Below, piece by piece: positions 1-6,110 of a DNA stretch of 6,787 nt. Each line of letters begins with the position of its first letter. The first letter of the stretch is position 1. The position numbers and the translations under genes are program-made. Location: positions 1 through 6,787 of the forward strand of contig JAKSAU010001074.1 of the NCBI GenBank assembly GCA_022361535.1, given 5' to 3'. Below the pieces are notes generated by a model. It did no database searches, was not told the DNA's origin, and saw only the letters and a list, made by a program, of their open reading frames with translations. The DNA is from Desulfobacterales bacterium (GTDB lineage: Bacteria > Desulfobacterota > Desulfobacteria > Desulfobacterales > Desulfobacteraceae).

Positions 1-1113
1 GAAACAGTTAAGTCGGAAGACATGTTTGAGCTGACCTCAGAAGAAGAAACTTTTGTTTTCAAAGATGTAGATTCGGATACGTATCCATCTGCATTCAGGG
101 AGTTTTCAGCACCAATCAGGCTGGCACCAGATTTTACTGATGACGACCTGGCGTTTCTTATGGCAAGGGATACGGACCCGTTTAACCAATGGGATGCCGC
201 TCAGACCCTTTTTCTCAAAGAGATCAAACAATTGGTTTCGAAAATTCAATCAGGAAAACCCTTATCCGTAAATCCAACCCTTGTTCAGGCATTTTCCACA
301 GCCTTAAAGACTTCCGATAAAGACAAGGCATTTTCAGCCAAAGCACTTGCCTTACCTTTGGAAACTGAAATTAAAGACCACTACGAAACGATTGATGTAG
401 AGGCCATTCACCATGCAAGACAATTTCTCAAAAAAGAAATTGCAGGCAAGCTTACTGCAGAACTCAAAGAAGTGTTCAAAAGCAGCGGGAAAAGCGATCC
501 GGCAGACATTTCTCATGAAGCAATGGCAAACAGGAGCTTAAAGAATCTTTGCCTATCCTATCTTGGGAGCCTAAATGAAGATTGGGCCAAAGAAATGGTC
601 CGTACCCAGTTTGAATCTGCCCAAAACATGACGGATGAATTCTCAGCTCTTAAAATCCTTGTAAATACGGATCAAAAACTTCGCAGTTCCGCCTGCAGCG
701 CCTTTTATGACAAGTGGTATTCTCAAGCCCTGGTTCTTGATAAATGGTTTGCTGTTCAGGCCCAGTCCAACTTGGATGACACTCTAAGCCTGGTTAAAGG
801 GCTGGCGTCCCACAAAGATTTTGCCCTGTCCAATCCAAACAAAGTCAGGGCGCTTATCTACACCTTTGCCATGCACAATCCCCTTCATTTTCACCAGGCT
901 GACGGCAAAGGCTACGAATTTGTTTCTCAAACGATATTAGGTTTGGATAAAATCAACCACCAAGTGGCGGCCCGACTGGCAGGTTGCTTCAACCTGTGGA
1001 AACGATATGACAGCGACAGACAGACTTTGATGAAAAAAGAACTTGAAACCATTGCAGGAACACAAGGGTTATCAAAGAATCTTTATGAAATTGTATCAAG
1101 GGCACTTGAATAG
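1..1113 (+). CDS. pepN: Aminopeptidase N (alanyl aminopeptidase, M1 family), C-terminal part; 5' end outside window
   Basis: The frame is open from base 1, so the ATG at 22 is internal and this is the last 370 residues of a larger protein. M1 aminopeptidases are zinc enzymes that remove N-terminal residues from peptides in the cytoplasm. The catalytic HExxH domain is not in this window. What is visible matches the C-terminal half of the E. coli-type PepN (about 870 aa): a beta-rich stretch near residues 8-40 (TFVF, then EFSAPIRL), followed by FNQWDAAQ and a long all-helical ARM-like region. The final 90 residues (NPNKVRALIYTFAMHNP, FHQADGKGYEF, QVAARLAG, KRYDSDRQ) are the most recognisable part of the family. 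The stop codon is TAG, followed by a strong terminator. Known: the helical domain forms the cavity that restricts substrate access. Family assignment is very safe; activity cannot be judged without the N-terminal part. Confidence 0.95.
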   Translation, partial: ETVKSEDMFELTSEEETFVFKDVDSDTYPSAFREFSAPIRLAPDFTDDDLAFLMARDTDPFNQWDAAQTLFLKEIKQLVSKIQSGKPLSVNPTLVQAFSTALKTSDKDKAFSAKALALPLETEIKDHYETIDVEAIHHARQFLKKEIAGKLTAELKEVFKSSGKSDPADISHEAMANRSLKNLCLSYLGSLNEDWAKEMVRTQFESAQNMTDEFSALKILVNTDQKLRSSACSAFYDKWYSQALVLDKWFAVQAQSNLDDTLSLVKGLASHKDFALSNPNKVRALIYTFAMHNPLHFHQADGKGYEFVSQTILGLDKINHQVAARLAGCFNLWKRYDSDRQTLMKKELETIAGTQGLSKNLYEIVSRALE

Positions 1114-1137
1114 GCCGCAAAACTAGTGAAAAGGATG

Positions 1138-1173
1138 AAGGGGAGTCTTATGGCAAGGCTCCCCTTGATTTTT
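1138..1173 (+). terminator. Rho-independent terminator of pepN, possibly bidirectional
   Basis: Arms 1138-1149 (AAGGGGAGTCTT) and 1155-1166 (AAGGCTCCCCTT) form a 12-bp stem with one G-U pair and a 5-nt loop, followed by GATTTTT (T run 1169-1173). It begins 24 nt after the pepN stop. The epimerase on the minus strand ends at 1172, so the same hairpin lies just past its stop. Read on that strand it is followed by the weaker CATCCTTTTC, so it may serve both convergent genes, less efficiently for the epimerase. Confidence 0.85.
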
Positions 1174-2176
1174 ATCCGTAATATTCCCGGTACCAATCCA
1201 CAAAATTTTGAATTCCTTCTTTAACCGGGGTTTGAGGTTTGAATCCCGTATCTTCAATAAGATCGTTTACATCCGCCCAGGTTGCAGGCACATCACCTGG
1301 CTGCATGGGAAGATAGTCAATCTGTGCCTCTTTGCCGATAGCGTCTTCTATTGCATGAACAAAATCCATCAATGCAACAGGCTGATTGTTTCCAATATTG
1401 TATAGTTTATAGGGCACACATGAAGAAGAAGGATTAGGCGATTCACCTGACCATTGCGGGTCTTTTTGGGGTACATTTTTCATAACCCGCACAACACCCT
1501 CAACAATATCATCAATGTATGTGAAATCCCGTTGCATATCCCCATTGTTAAATACTTTGATCGGTTTGTTATTGAGTATGGCTTTTGTAAACAGGAACAG
1601 TGCCATGTCCGGCCGCCCCCAAGGGCCGTATACGGTAAAAAAACGTAAGCCGGTAGTTGGCAGGTTGTACAAATAGCTATAGGTATGTGCCATCAACTCG
1701 TTTGCTTTTTTTGATGCGGCATAAAGACTTATGGGGTGATCTACATTATGCCTTACGGAAAACGGCATCAAGGTATTTAGTCCATACACGGAACTGGAGG
1801 ATGCATAAACCAGGTGCTTAACTTTGGTATGTCGGCAGCTTTCAAGGATATTGCCAAATCCAACCATGTTTGAATCTACATAAGAGGCCGGATTTTCAAT
1901 ACTATAACGTACCCCTGCCTGTGCAGCCAGGTTTACCACACAGTCAAATGCATGCTGTTCAAATAAATCTGTCATTGCCGGCCGATCAGCCAGGTCAATT
2001 TGTATAGATTCAAAATTTGAATGTGAAGTGAGGCGCTCTAACCTGTCTTTTTTCAAGTTTACGTCGTAATAATCATTTAGATTATCCAGTCCACAGACAC
2101 TATGCCCGTCGCCCAGAAGCCTTTGAGCAAGTGCGGAACCGATAAAGCCGGCTGCACCGGTGATAAGCACGTTCAT
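1172..2176 (-). CDS. NAD-dependent nucleotide-sugar epimerase, probable UDP-glucuronate 4-epimerase
   Basis: A 334-aa short-chain dehydrogenase/reductase of the extended GalE-like type. The N-terminal Rossmann motif GAAGFIG (residues 7-13) binds NAD. The catalytic set is the serine cluster in YASSSSVYG (124-132) plus Y152 and K156 in the YxxxK motif. Segments that point to the UDP-glucuronate 4-epimerase subgroup (CapI/LspL/WbnF-like) are LDNLNDYYD (30-38), [11 protein letters not shown] (184-194), [13 protein letters not shown] (216-228) and [12 protein letters not shown] (291-302); the length is also typical. These enzymes convert UDP-glucuronate to UDP-galacturonate for capsule, LPS or exopolysaccharide. 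The start has a good ribosome-binding site (GAAGG, about 7 nt upstream). No glycosyltransferase or other polysaccharide gene is adjacent, so the end product is unknown. Family is sure; the exact sugar is inferred from motifs. Confidence 0.9.
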   Translation of the reverse strand: MNVLITGAAGFIGSALAQRLLGDGHSVCGLDNLNDYYDVNLKKDRLERLTSHSNFESIQIDLADRPAMTDLFEQHAFDCVVNLAAQAGVRYSIENPASYVDSNMVGFGNILESCRHTKVKHLVYASSSSVYGLNTLMPFSVRHNVDHPISLYAASKKANELMAHTYSYLYNLPTTGLRFFTVYGPWGRPDMALFLFTKAILNNKPIKVFNNGDMQRDFTYIDDIVEGVVRVMKNVPQKDPQWSGESPNPSSSCVPYKLYNIGNNQPVALMDFVHAIEDAIGKEAQIDYLPMQPGDVPATWADVNDLIEDTGFKPQTPVKEGIQNFVDWYREYYG

Positions 2177-2192
2177 GGTTAATCCTTCATAA

Positions 2193-2220
2193 ATTGGGTT
2201 TTCGATGATTAAGACCCAAT
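2193..2220. repeat. Inverted repeat upstream of the epimerase start
   Basis: ATTGGGT (2193-2199) and ACCCAAT (2214-2220) are perfect 7-bp complements around a 14-nt spacer. On the minus-strand transcript this would be a leader hairpin or operator ending 17 nt before the epimerase ATG, immediately ahead of its ribosome-binding site. It abuts a second small dyad at 2219-2231. No clear sigma-70 promoter was seen in 2177-2321, so whether the dyads lie in RNA or in a promoter is open. Confidence 0.35.
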
Positions 2221-2231
2221 GGTTTTACCAT
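2219..2231. repeat. Short perfect hairpin ATGGT-TTT-ACCAT
   Basis: A 5-bp perfect stem with a 3-nt loop, directly next to the 2193-2220 dyad in the epimerase leader. It is small enough to arise by chance. It is listed because the two dyads are stacked and share two bases. Confidence 0.2.
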
Positions 2232-2321
2232 GAACCTTGCGCCAAAACAAATGAAACTTGGTCCTGCAATGGAAGGGACTAATGAAAAAATAAAAAACTC
2301 TGAAAATTGACTGACAGCAGC

Positions 2322-2564
2322 TTAAGGAAGGTCTGAATAAATAGGGGAACTGCTCCACTTACTGATCCGCTCCCAGCCGTAGCGATCTTCCCATCCTCTT
2401 CGCCTGTCTTTTACTTTCACTCTTTTTTCGGTTCCGGGATATCCCGGCCCCATATCCAGAATACGCCTGTCAACAGGAGATCTACGGTCCACTGCCGCCC
2501 GTTTTACATAAACACTTTTTATTTGCGGAGATGGTACGTCGCCTGCCTTTAAATGTTCTTTCAT
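2322..2564 (-). CDS. Small basic DRR-repeat protein (80 aa), function unknown
   Basis: The product is hydrophilic, rich in Arg, Asp, Trp and Pro, with no signal peptide or membrane segment. Short repeats of the type VDRR occur at residues 25-28 and 31-34, followed by KDRRRGWEDR (52-61) and a C-terminal WERISKWSS (64-72). From memory, small proteins with repeated D/E-R-R units followed by a W-I/V-S-x-W-S ending are common hypothetical proteins in Desulfobacterota; no function is known to me. The gene is convincing: it has a strong ribosome-binding site (AAGGAG, 8 nt before ATG), its own consensus promoter at 2679-2706, and a family-like tail. It lies between the CULT gene and the epimerase, with separate gaps of 148 and 145 bp, so it is probably its own transcription unit, possibly reading into the epimerase. 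A nucleic-acid or polyanion-binding role would be a guess from charge only. Confidence 0.75.
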   Translation of the reverse strand: MKEHLKAGDVPSPQIKSVYVKRAAVDRRSPVDRRILDMGPGYPGTEKRVKVKDRRRGWEDRYGWERISKWSSSPIYSDLP

Positions 2565-2572
2565 GTTAAAAA

Positions 2573-2624
2573 CTCCTTACCTGTAAAGATATGAATTGGT
2601 TAATAAAAGTGAAAAGATAAGGAA
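2573..2624 (-). promoter_or_regulatory. Possible leader stem covering the ribosome-binding site of the DRR-protein gene
   Basis: On the transcript, TTCCTTATCT (plus-strand positions 2624-2615) can pair with AGGTAAGGAG (2582-2573), which contains the Shine-Dalgarno sequence. The pairing is 10 bp including two G-U pairs, with a 32-nt loop. If formed, it would hide the ribosome-binding site. The loop is long and A/T-rich, and pyrimidine tracts pair with Shine-Dalgarno sequences easily by chance, so this is only a candidate. Confidence 0.25.
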
Positions 2625-2678
2625 AATGGTACTACAGCGTTACGAAGAGGTCGAATCTGTCTAATTTCAATACCTTAA

Positions 2679-2706
2679 ATTATATTGAAAAAAATAAATT
2701 TGTCAA
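2679..2706 (-). promoter_or_regulatory. Consensus sigma-70 promoter for the DRR-protein gene
   Basis: On the minus strand, TTGACA (2706-2701) and TATAAT (2684-2679) are both exact consensus hexamers, separated by a 16-nt A/T-rich spacer. This is the strongest promoter visible in the window. It lies just beyond the CULT stop codon, and transcription would start near 2672, leaving a leader of roughly 108 nt before the ATG at 2564. Confidence 0.75.
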
Positions 2707-2712
2707 ATCGTT

Positions 2713-3108
2713 CTATGGAAAAACCAACTGATCTAGTATCAAACCATAAAATTTTTGGGGCCTGTCCATCTTTGTGGCAAGAAAAATCCAGCCCAGTTGA
2801 ATTTTACAATTTCTACACAATCCAATTGACCAGACATACCCATTAAACCAGGAAAAATCATCGGATGGAACCGAACTTTCAATGCACCCGTCAGCCCGGC
2901 TAAAACACCCGATCTCAAAGACATGGCCGTGGGGATTAGCAAAGGTGTGGGAAAATTGTTGTTCAACCTGCATCCTGAAATCAGGTTTCGTAACCAATCC
3001 CATACAGTTTTTACAAGTGATAACCGGATCTGACTCTTCTTTAACTTCGGGTTCTGTTTGAGTCCCGGATTGTTCTGATACTTTTTTGCAGATCAGATCC
3101 ACGGCCAT
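2713..3108 (-). CDS. Cereblon-like CULT-domain protein (zinc-binding, aromatic-cage ligand pocket)
   Basis: A 131-aa soluble protein: an acidic N-terminal tail of about 30 residues, then one CULT domain (the beta-tent fold that forms the thalidomide-binding part of eukaryotic cereblon). The structural zinc ligands are CKNC (C32, C35) and CRNC (C98, C101). The ligand cage is W87 (DFSWF), W93 (GYVW) and W107 (LGWIF), with F109 as the fourth aromatic wall. The spacings W-6-W-14-W and W-5-C equal those I recall for human cereblon (W380, W386, W400, C391) and bacterial MsCI4. Other matches are NPHGHVFE (58-65) and ATKMDRPQKFYGLI (111-124), very close to human cereblon. Known: CULT domains bind uridine and cyclic imides such as glutarimide. 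No Lon-like or DDB1-binding part is present, so it is not a ubiquitin-ligase receptor. The ATG is 5 nt after the EI24 stop with AAGGA 12 nt upstream, suggesting co-translation. Confidence 0.9.
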   Translation of the reverse strand: MAVDLICKKVSEQSGTQTEPEVKEESDPVITCKNCMGLVTKPDFRMQVEQQFSHTFANPHGHVFEIGCFSRADGCIESSVPSDDFSWFNGYVWSIGLCRNCKIQLGWIFLATKMDRPQKFYGLILDQLVFP

Positions 3109-3113
3109 GACGA

Positions 3114-3827
3114 TTAGTATTCCTTGTCAATAAAGTAAAGCGTTGCGCCTACCGGAGCAAAGGATAGAAAAAGTATGTTTACCCATGGGATAAGGAACAA
3201 AAGGCCGAACCCGATATGAAACAGCAGGTTTTGCTTAAGAAAAACGATCCGCTCATTGAAAGGAACCATCCTTCTGGCAGGTATGAGGTCTGTGTTGTCC
3301 CAGGCTAAAAAAAGACCGGCAGTCACTGATGATAGTATTAAAATAACAATACTTAATGGAGTAAACAATCCTACAACCAAAAGTATAAGGGATATGATTA
3401 CAGGGATAACAGCCCTTGGGATTTCCTGACGGATCAAGTAAATGAAAAACTCAAACCAAGATCCTTGTGTTATTGGCACCTCTTTGCCAAGTACTATCCT
3501 TTCGGTGATCCTGGACATGTAATCCATAATGAACACGCAAAAAAAGACCTGGGCTACAAGATAAGAAACCACCATGGCAAGGGCAGCAAGAATTATGGAC
3601 AATAACCAGGAAACGGCATGCCACAAATAGATCATCCATTTACCTTCAGGCATCTGCCAGACCATGGACAAAATCTCGTTGTGCCAATAAAGCACCATCC
3701 CGGATAAGAGAATCGTTAATAATAGAACAACAAAAAAGCGTATCAATCCAAGTATCAGTAAAGAGGGCGTTTTCAAGGCCAAAGCCAAGCCCTTGATGTT
3801 ATATCGAATCCCTGCGAACAATCCCAT
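3114..3827 (-). CDS. EI24/CysZ-family integral membrane protein
   Basis: A 237-aa very hydrophobic protein with membrane segments at about residues 22-48, 68-100 (long, perhaps two short helices), 138-155, 157-176 and 202-232. The family signature lies in the polar stretch between the last segments: DLIPARRMVPFNER (180-193), a rephrasing of the D-x-P-x-A-R-R...F-x-E-R motif of the EI24 family. It is followed by HIGFGLLFLIPWVN (204-217) and APVGATLYF (224-232). CysZ of enterobacteria, a sulfate permease, belongs to the same family, but remote relatives in other bacteria are uncharacterised, so sulfate transport is not claimed here. The ATG is preceded by AGGAGT with a 7-nt spacer. The gene heads a two-gene unit with the CULT gene and is divergent from the aminotransferase. 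Family assignment is good; substrate unknown. Confidence 0.85.
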   Translation of the reverse strand: MGLFAGIRYNIKGLALALKTPSLLILGLIRFFVVLLLTILLSGMVLYWHNEILSMVWQMPEGKWMIYLWHAVSWLLSIILAALAMVVSYLVAQVFFCVFIMDYMSRITERIVLGKEVPITQGSWFEFFIYLIRQEIPRAVIPVIISLILLVVGLFTPLSIVILILSSVTAGLFLAWDNTDLIPARRMVPFNERIVFLKQNLLFHIGFGLLFLIPWVNILFLSFAPVGATLYFIDKEY

Positions 3828-3882
3828 GTTTTATACTCCTGAAGGCTAAGCCAGCTTCGTGAAATAAATCCATTGAAGTTTA

Positions 3883-3911
3883 TTGGTTTATATTTATCTT
3901 GAACAGATAAT
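3883..3911 (+). promoter_or_regulatory. Candidate sigma-70 promoter of the aminotransferase gene
   Basis: TTGGTT (3883-3888) and GATAAT (3906-3911) are separated by 17 nt. Initiation near 3918 would give a leader of about 25-40 nt before the ATG. A second, weaker pair is TTGAAG (3873-3878) and TATCTT (3895-3900). No good promoter for the divergent EI24-CULT unit was found in the same 130-bp gap, although it must lie there if the unit is not transcribed from elsewhere. Confidence 0.4.
3894..3910. repeat. Dyad TTATCT-N5-AGATAA in the divergent intergenic region; possible operator
   Basis: Perfect 6-bp inverted repeat around TGAAC (3900-3904). It overlaps the putative -10 element of the aminotransferase promoter and sits between two divergent genes, where a repressor or activator site could act on either. 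The A/T-rich background makes a chance match plausible. Confidence 0.3.
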
Positions 3912-3957
3912 TTTGTACTATAGATGATATGAATTTTCAATCATGGGGAAAAGACTG

Positions 3958-4797
3958 ATGAAAATAGTCTATGTCGACGGAAAGTTTGTACCTTGGGACC
4001 AGGCAGTGATTCCTGTAGATGATCTTGCTGTGCTCAGAGGATATGCTGTCTGTGATATCATGAGGACATTCGGTGGCAAGCCTTATTTTATTGACGAACA
4101 CATTCAGCGCCTTATCAACTCAGCAGAAAAAATTGGATTGCAAATACCTTGGACACAAAAGGAAATAAAAACAATTGTTCTTAAGGTCATGGAAAAAAAC
4201 CCGCAAATTGATGAAGCCAATATACGGATGCTTGTGACCGGGGGATCAAGCACTGATTTTTTTAATCCTACCGGTATGCCGCGCCTTATCGTACTTGCAA
4301 CTGATATCCCTGCCCTGCCTTCTACATGGTATACAGATGGTGTAAAGGTTATAACCCACTATGAAGAAAGGGCTCTGCCTGATGCCAAAGTCACTGATTA
4401 TGTGCCTGCAGCAATGGCCCTTAAAAAAGCAAAAACTGCCGGTGCGGTGGAAGCCATCTACGTCAATTCCGACGACATGGCTTTAGAAGCCACCACCTCC
4501 AACCTTTTTGCAGTGATCGACAACACTCTTGTAACACCTGCAAAAGGGGTTCTCAAAGGCATTACCCGAAAGGCTGTACTTTCTTTGGCAAAAAAAACTA
4601 TGACGGTATCTGAACAGCCCCTTCCCCTTCAAACTCTTCTTGATGCTCAAGAGGTATTTATCACCGGAACCAACAAAGGGGTGGTCCCGGTGATCCAAAT
4701 CAACGATACCATTATCGGGGATGGGTATCCCGGAGTAAAGACACGAGAGCTGAGTAAAGCGTTAGCCGATCATGCCCTGGCCTTTAAAGAAATCTGA
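3958..4797 (+). CDS. Class IV aminotransferase, branched-chain aminotransferase-like, PLP-dependent
   Basis: From the ATG at 3958 the protein has 279 residues and begins MKIVYVDGKFVP, the usual start of the fold. An in-frame ATG at 3943 would add five residues but has no ribosome-binding site, whereas GGGG lies 9 nt before 3958. Visible family features (numbered from 3958): K144 in DAKVTDY, the expected PLP lysine; E177 in LEATTSNLF, which pairs with the pyridine nitrogen; and GVLKGITRKAV (197-207), which binds the phosphate. FITGTNKGVVPV (234-245) and GVKTRELSKAL (259-269) are also typical. The class contains branched-chain and D-amino-acid transaminases and aminodeoxychorismate lyase. The protein lacks the R-x-H carboxylate trap of D-amino-acid enzymes and keeps the arginine seen in BCATs (R90), but it has Cys-Asp (32-33) where an aromatic-Glu is usual. 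Substrate is therefore uncertain. Confidence 0.88.
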   Translation: MKIVYVDGKFVPWDQAVIPVDDLAVLRGYAVCDIMRTFGGKPYFIDEHIQRLINSAEKIGLQIPWTQKEIKTIVLKVMEKNPQIDEANIRMLVTGGSSTDFFNPTGMPRLIVLATDIPALPSTWYTDGVKVITHYEERALPDAKVTDYVPAAMALKKAKTAGAVEAIYVNSDDMALEATTSNLFAVIDNTLVTPAKGVLKGITRKAVLSLAKKTMTVSEQPLPLQTLLDAQEVFITGTNKGVVPVIQINDTIIGDGYPGVKTRELSKALADHALAFKEI

Positions 4798-4800
4798 CAT

Positions 4801-6072
4801 CTATTCGACAGTAAAGCTTGTAGTTTCTGCGTATGGCGTAGTAAACAGATGATCGCCCTCTATGCCGGAACCGGTTTTGCAAAAAAGATTCTGGAACAAT
4901 GCAATCTCCTTTTGCCTGAATGAAATCAAGGAGCCGATAAAAAAAACATGGTAAATCCGGTAGGTGGTTTCGTCTACAATGTCAATGAGTTGGTCCCTGT
5001 GTTGTTCCATGCGAGAGATCCAGTCCGCAAGGGTTTTAACATAATGGGGCCTGAAATTCTCCGCATTTAGCAACTCAAAACCGGACTGCCCTGCAAGGTC
5101 AACCAGGTCTTGTTCCCGCATCAACTCTCCACCAGGAAACATATAAGTGTCTAAAAATAGATTATTGCGGCTTTTTTTGGGTTGGCTGTAGGTGGTGATG
5201 GTATGCTGCATGAAAAGGCCGCCCGGCTTAAGACAGCTATACACAGTATCATAAAAAGTGGACATATTGTCCCTGCCAACATGTTCGGACATTCCCACGC
5301 AAGCAATTTTATCGTATTGGTTGTTTTCCAGATCCCTGTAGTTGAGTAGTTTTATTTTCACTTGTCCGGCAAGCCCTTCTTTTTTAATCCATTCTTCTGC
5401 ATAGGTCTTTTGCTCTTGGCTCAATGTGATACCTGTCACCTTTACGCCATAATGCTTGGCTGCATATACGGATAGGTTTCCCCATCCGCAACCGATATCC
5501 AAAAGATGCTCGCCGGATGTCAGCCTCAGTTTTTTACAGACGATTTCCATTTTTTTATTCTGTGCATCGGACATAGAGCTGTTTTGGTCGGAGTAATACC
5601 CGCATGTATACCCCATGGTTTCACCTAAAAAAATTCGAAAAAATCTTCCGGGTTGATCGTACTGGTAGCGGATATTTTCTTTTTCCTTCTCCCTTATACC
5701 TGATGGTAGCAACGCCAACACAGGCGACACCATTTTTGAAAAAAAAGCAGAAATTTTTCCGGATTGATCCGTACTCAGCAACTTATCGCAAACCATTTCA
5801 TACAATTCCCTCATATTTCCGGACACATCAAAATACCCATTGATATAGGCGCTGCCAAGCGAATAGGCATTGGGAGATAAAAGCGCATTGAAAAATCGAT
5901 GATCCCTGATCATAAGGCGATGCCTGATATTTCCCGGGACGGTCTCCCAAGTTTGTCCCTGGACATCTATGATCTCAAGAGGAATAGTTTCCTGCTTTAA
6001 AATTTGGATAAATTTGTTGAATGCCAGTTGCCTGGTTCCCGGAACGAGTTTGGTTAGAGAAGAAATGGCCAT
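4801..6072 (-). CDS. cfa: Cyclopropane-fatty-acyl-phospholipid synthase (SAM-dependent)
   Basis: A 423-aa protein that transfers a methylene from S-adenosylmethionine to double bonds of phospholipid acyl chains at the membrane surface, stiffening and protecting the membrane. The N-terminal lipid-binding domain spans about residues 1-130 (SLGSAYINGYFDV at 71-83). The methyltransferase domain follows: YTCGYY (155-160, the family YSCGY motif with C157), the SAM-binding loop LLDIGCGWG (190-198), TGITLSQEQ (213-221), the catalytic-site MSEHVGRDN (261-269, E263), QHTI (289-292, H290), and YMFPGGEL (310-317). The RPHYVKTLADW segment (341-351) completes the active site. These residues correspond to the bicarbonate-binding set of E. 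coli Cfa. The start is well placed: AAAAGGAG ends 5 nt before the ATG. It is convergent with the aminotransferase, with 3 bp between the stops. No key residue is missing. Confidence 0.93.
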   Translation of the reverse strand: MAISSLTKLVPGTRQLAFNKFIQILKQETIPLEIIDVQGQTWETVPGNIRHRLMIRDHRFFNALLSPNAYSLGSAYINGYFDVSGNMRELYEMVCDKLLSTDQSGKISAFFSKMVSPVLALLPSGIREKEKENIRYQYDQPGRFFRIFLGETMGYTCGYYSDQNSSMSDAQNKKMEIVCKKLRLTSGEHLLDIGCGWGNLSVYAAKHYGVKVTGITLSQEQKTYAEEWIKKEGLAGQVKIKLLNYRDLENNQYDKIACVGMSEHVGRDNMSTFYDTVYSCLKPGGLFMQHTITTYSQPKKSRNNLFLDTYMFPGGELMREQDLVDLAGQSGFELLNAENFRPHYVKTLADWISRMEQHRDQLIDIVDETTYRIYHVFFIGSLISFRQKEIALFQNLFCKTGSGIEGDHLFTTPYAETTSFTVE

Positions 6073-6110
6073 CGAGTCTCCTTTTGTGATACCAAAGGGT
6101 TAGAAAAGAA

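Noticed and set aside
1208..1648. Plus-strand open frames of about 65 codons inside the epimerase gene
   Set aside because: They are antisense shadows of a clearly real gene, with no recognisable domain and no separate ribosome-binding site.
2281..2300. A-rich tract (T-rich on the minus strand) downstream of the DRR gene as a terminator
   Set aside because: The T run is there, but no stable hairpin precedes it on the minus strand; the only nearby stem (2258-2282) lies on the wrong side and has a mismatch.
2611..2628. Similarity of GAAAAGATAAGGAAAAT to a tract at 6157-6176 as a shared repeat
   Set aside because: Both are purine-rich low-complexity stretches; alignment needs gaps and the neighbouring sequence does not match.
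2739..2966. Alternative minus-strand frame within the CULT gene
   Set aside because: It overlaps the CULT frame, whose zinc and tryptophan motifs are unambiguous; the alternative reading has no family features.
2713..3108. Reading the zinc-cysteine protein as a methionine sulfoxide reductase B or another beta-tent member
   Set aside because: MsrB has a catalytic cysteine and RXCXN-type motif not seen here, while the three-tryptophan spacing and NPHG motif are specific to CULT.
4718..4735. Small hairpin GGGAT-GGGT-ATCCC near the end of the aminotransferase as a terminator
   Set aside because: It is within coding sequence, the stem is short, and no T run follows on either strand.
5604..5843. 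Plus-strand open frame inside cfa
   Set aside because: It is a shadow of cfa; the product is low-complexity and matches nothing known to me.
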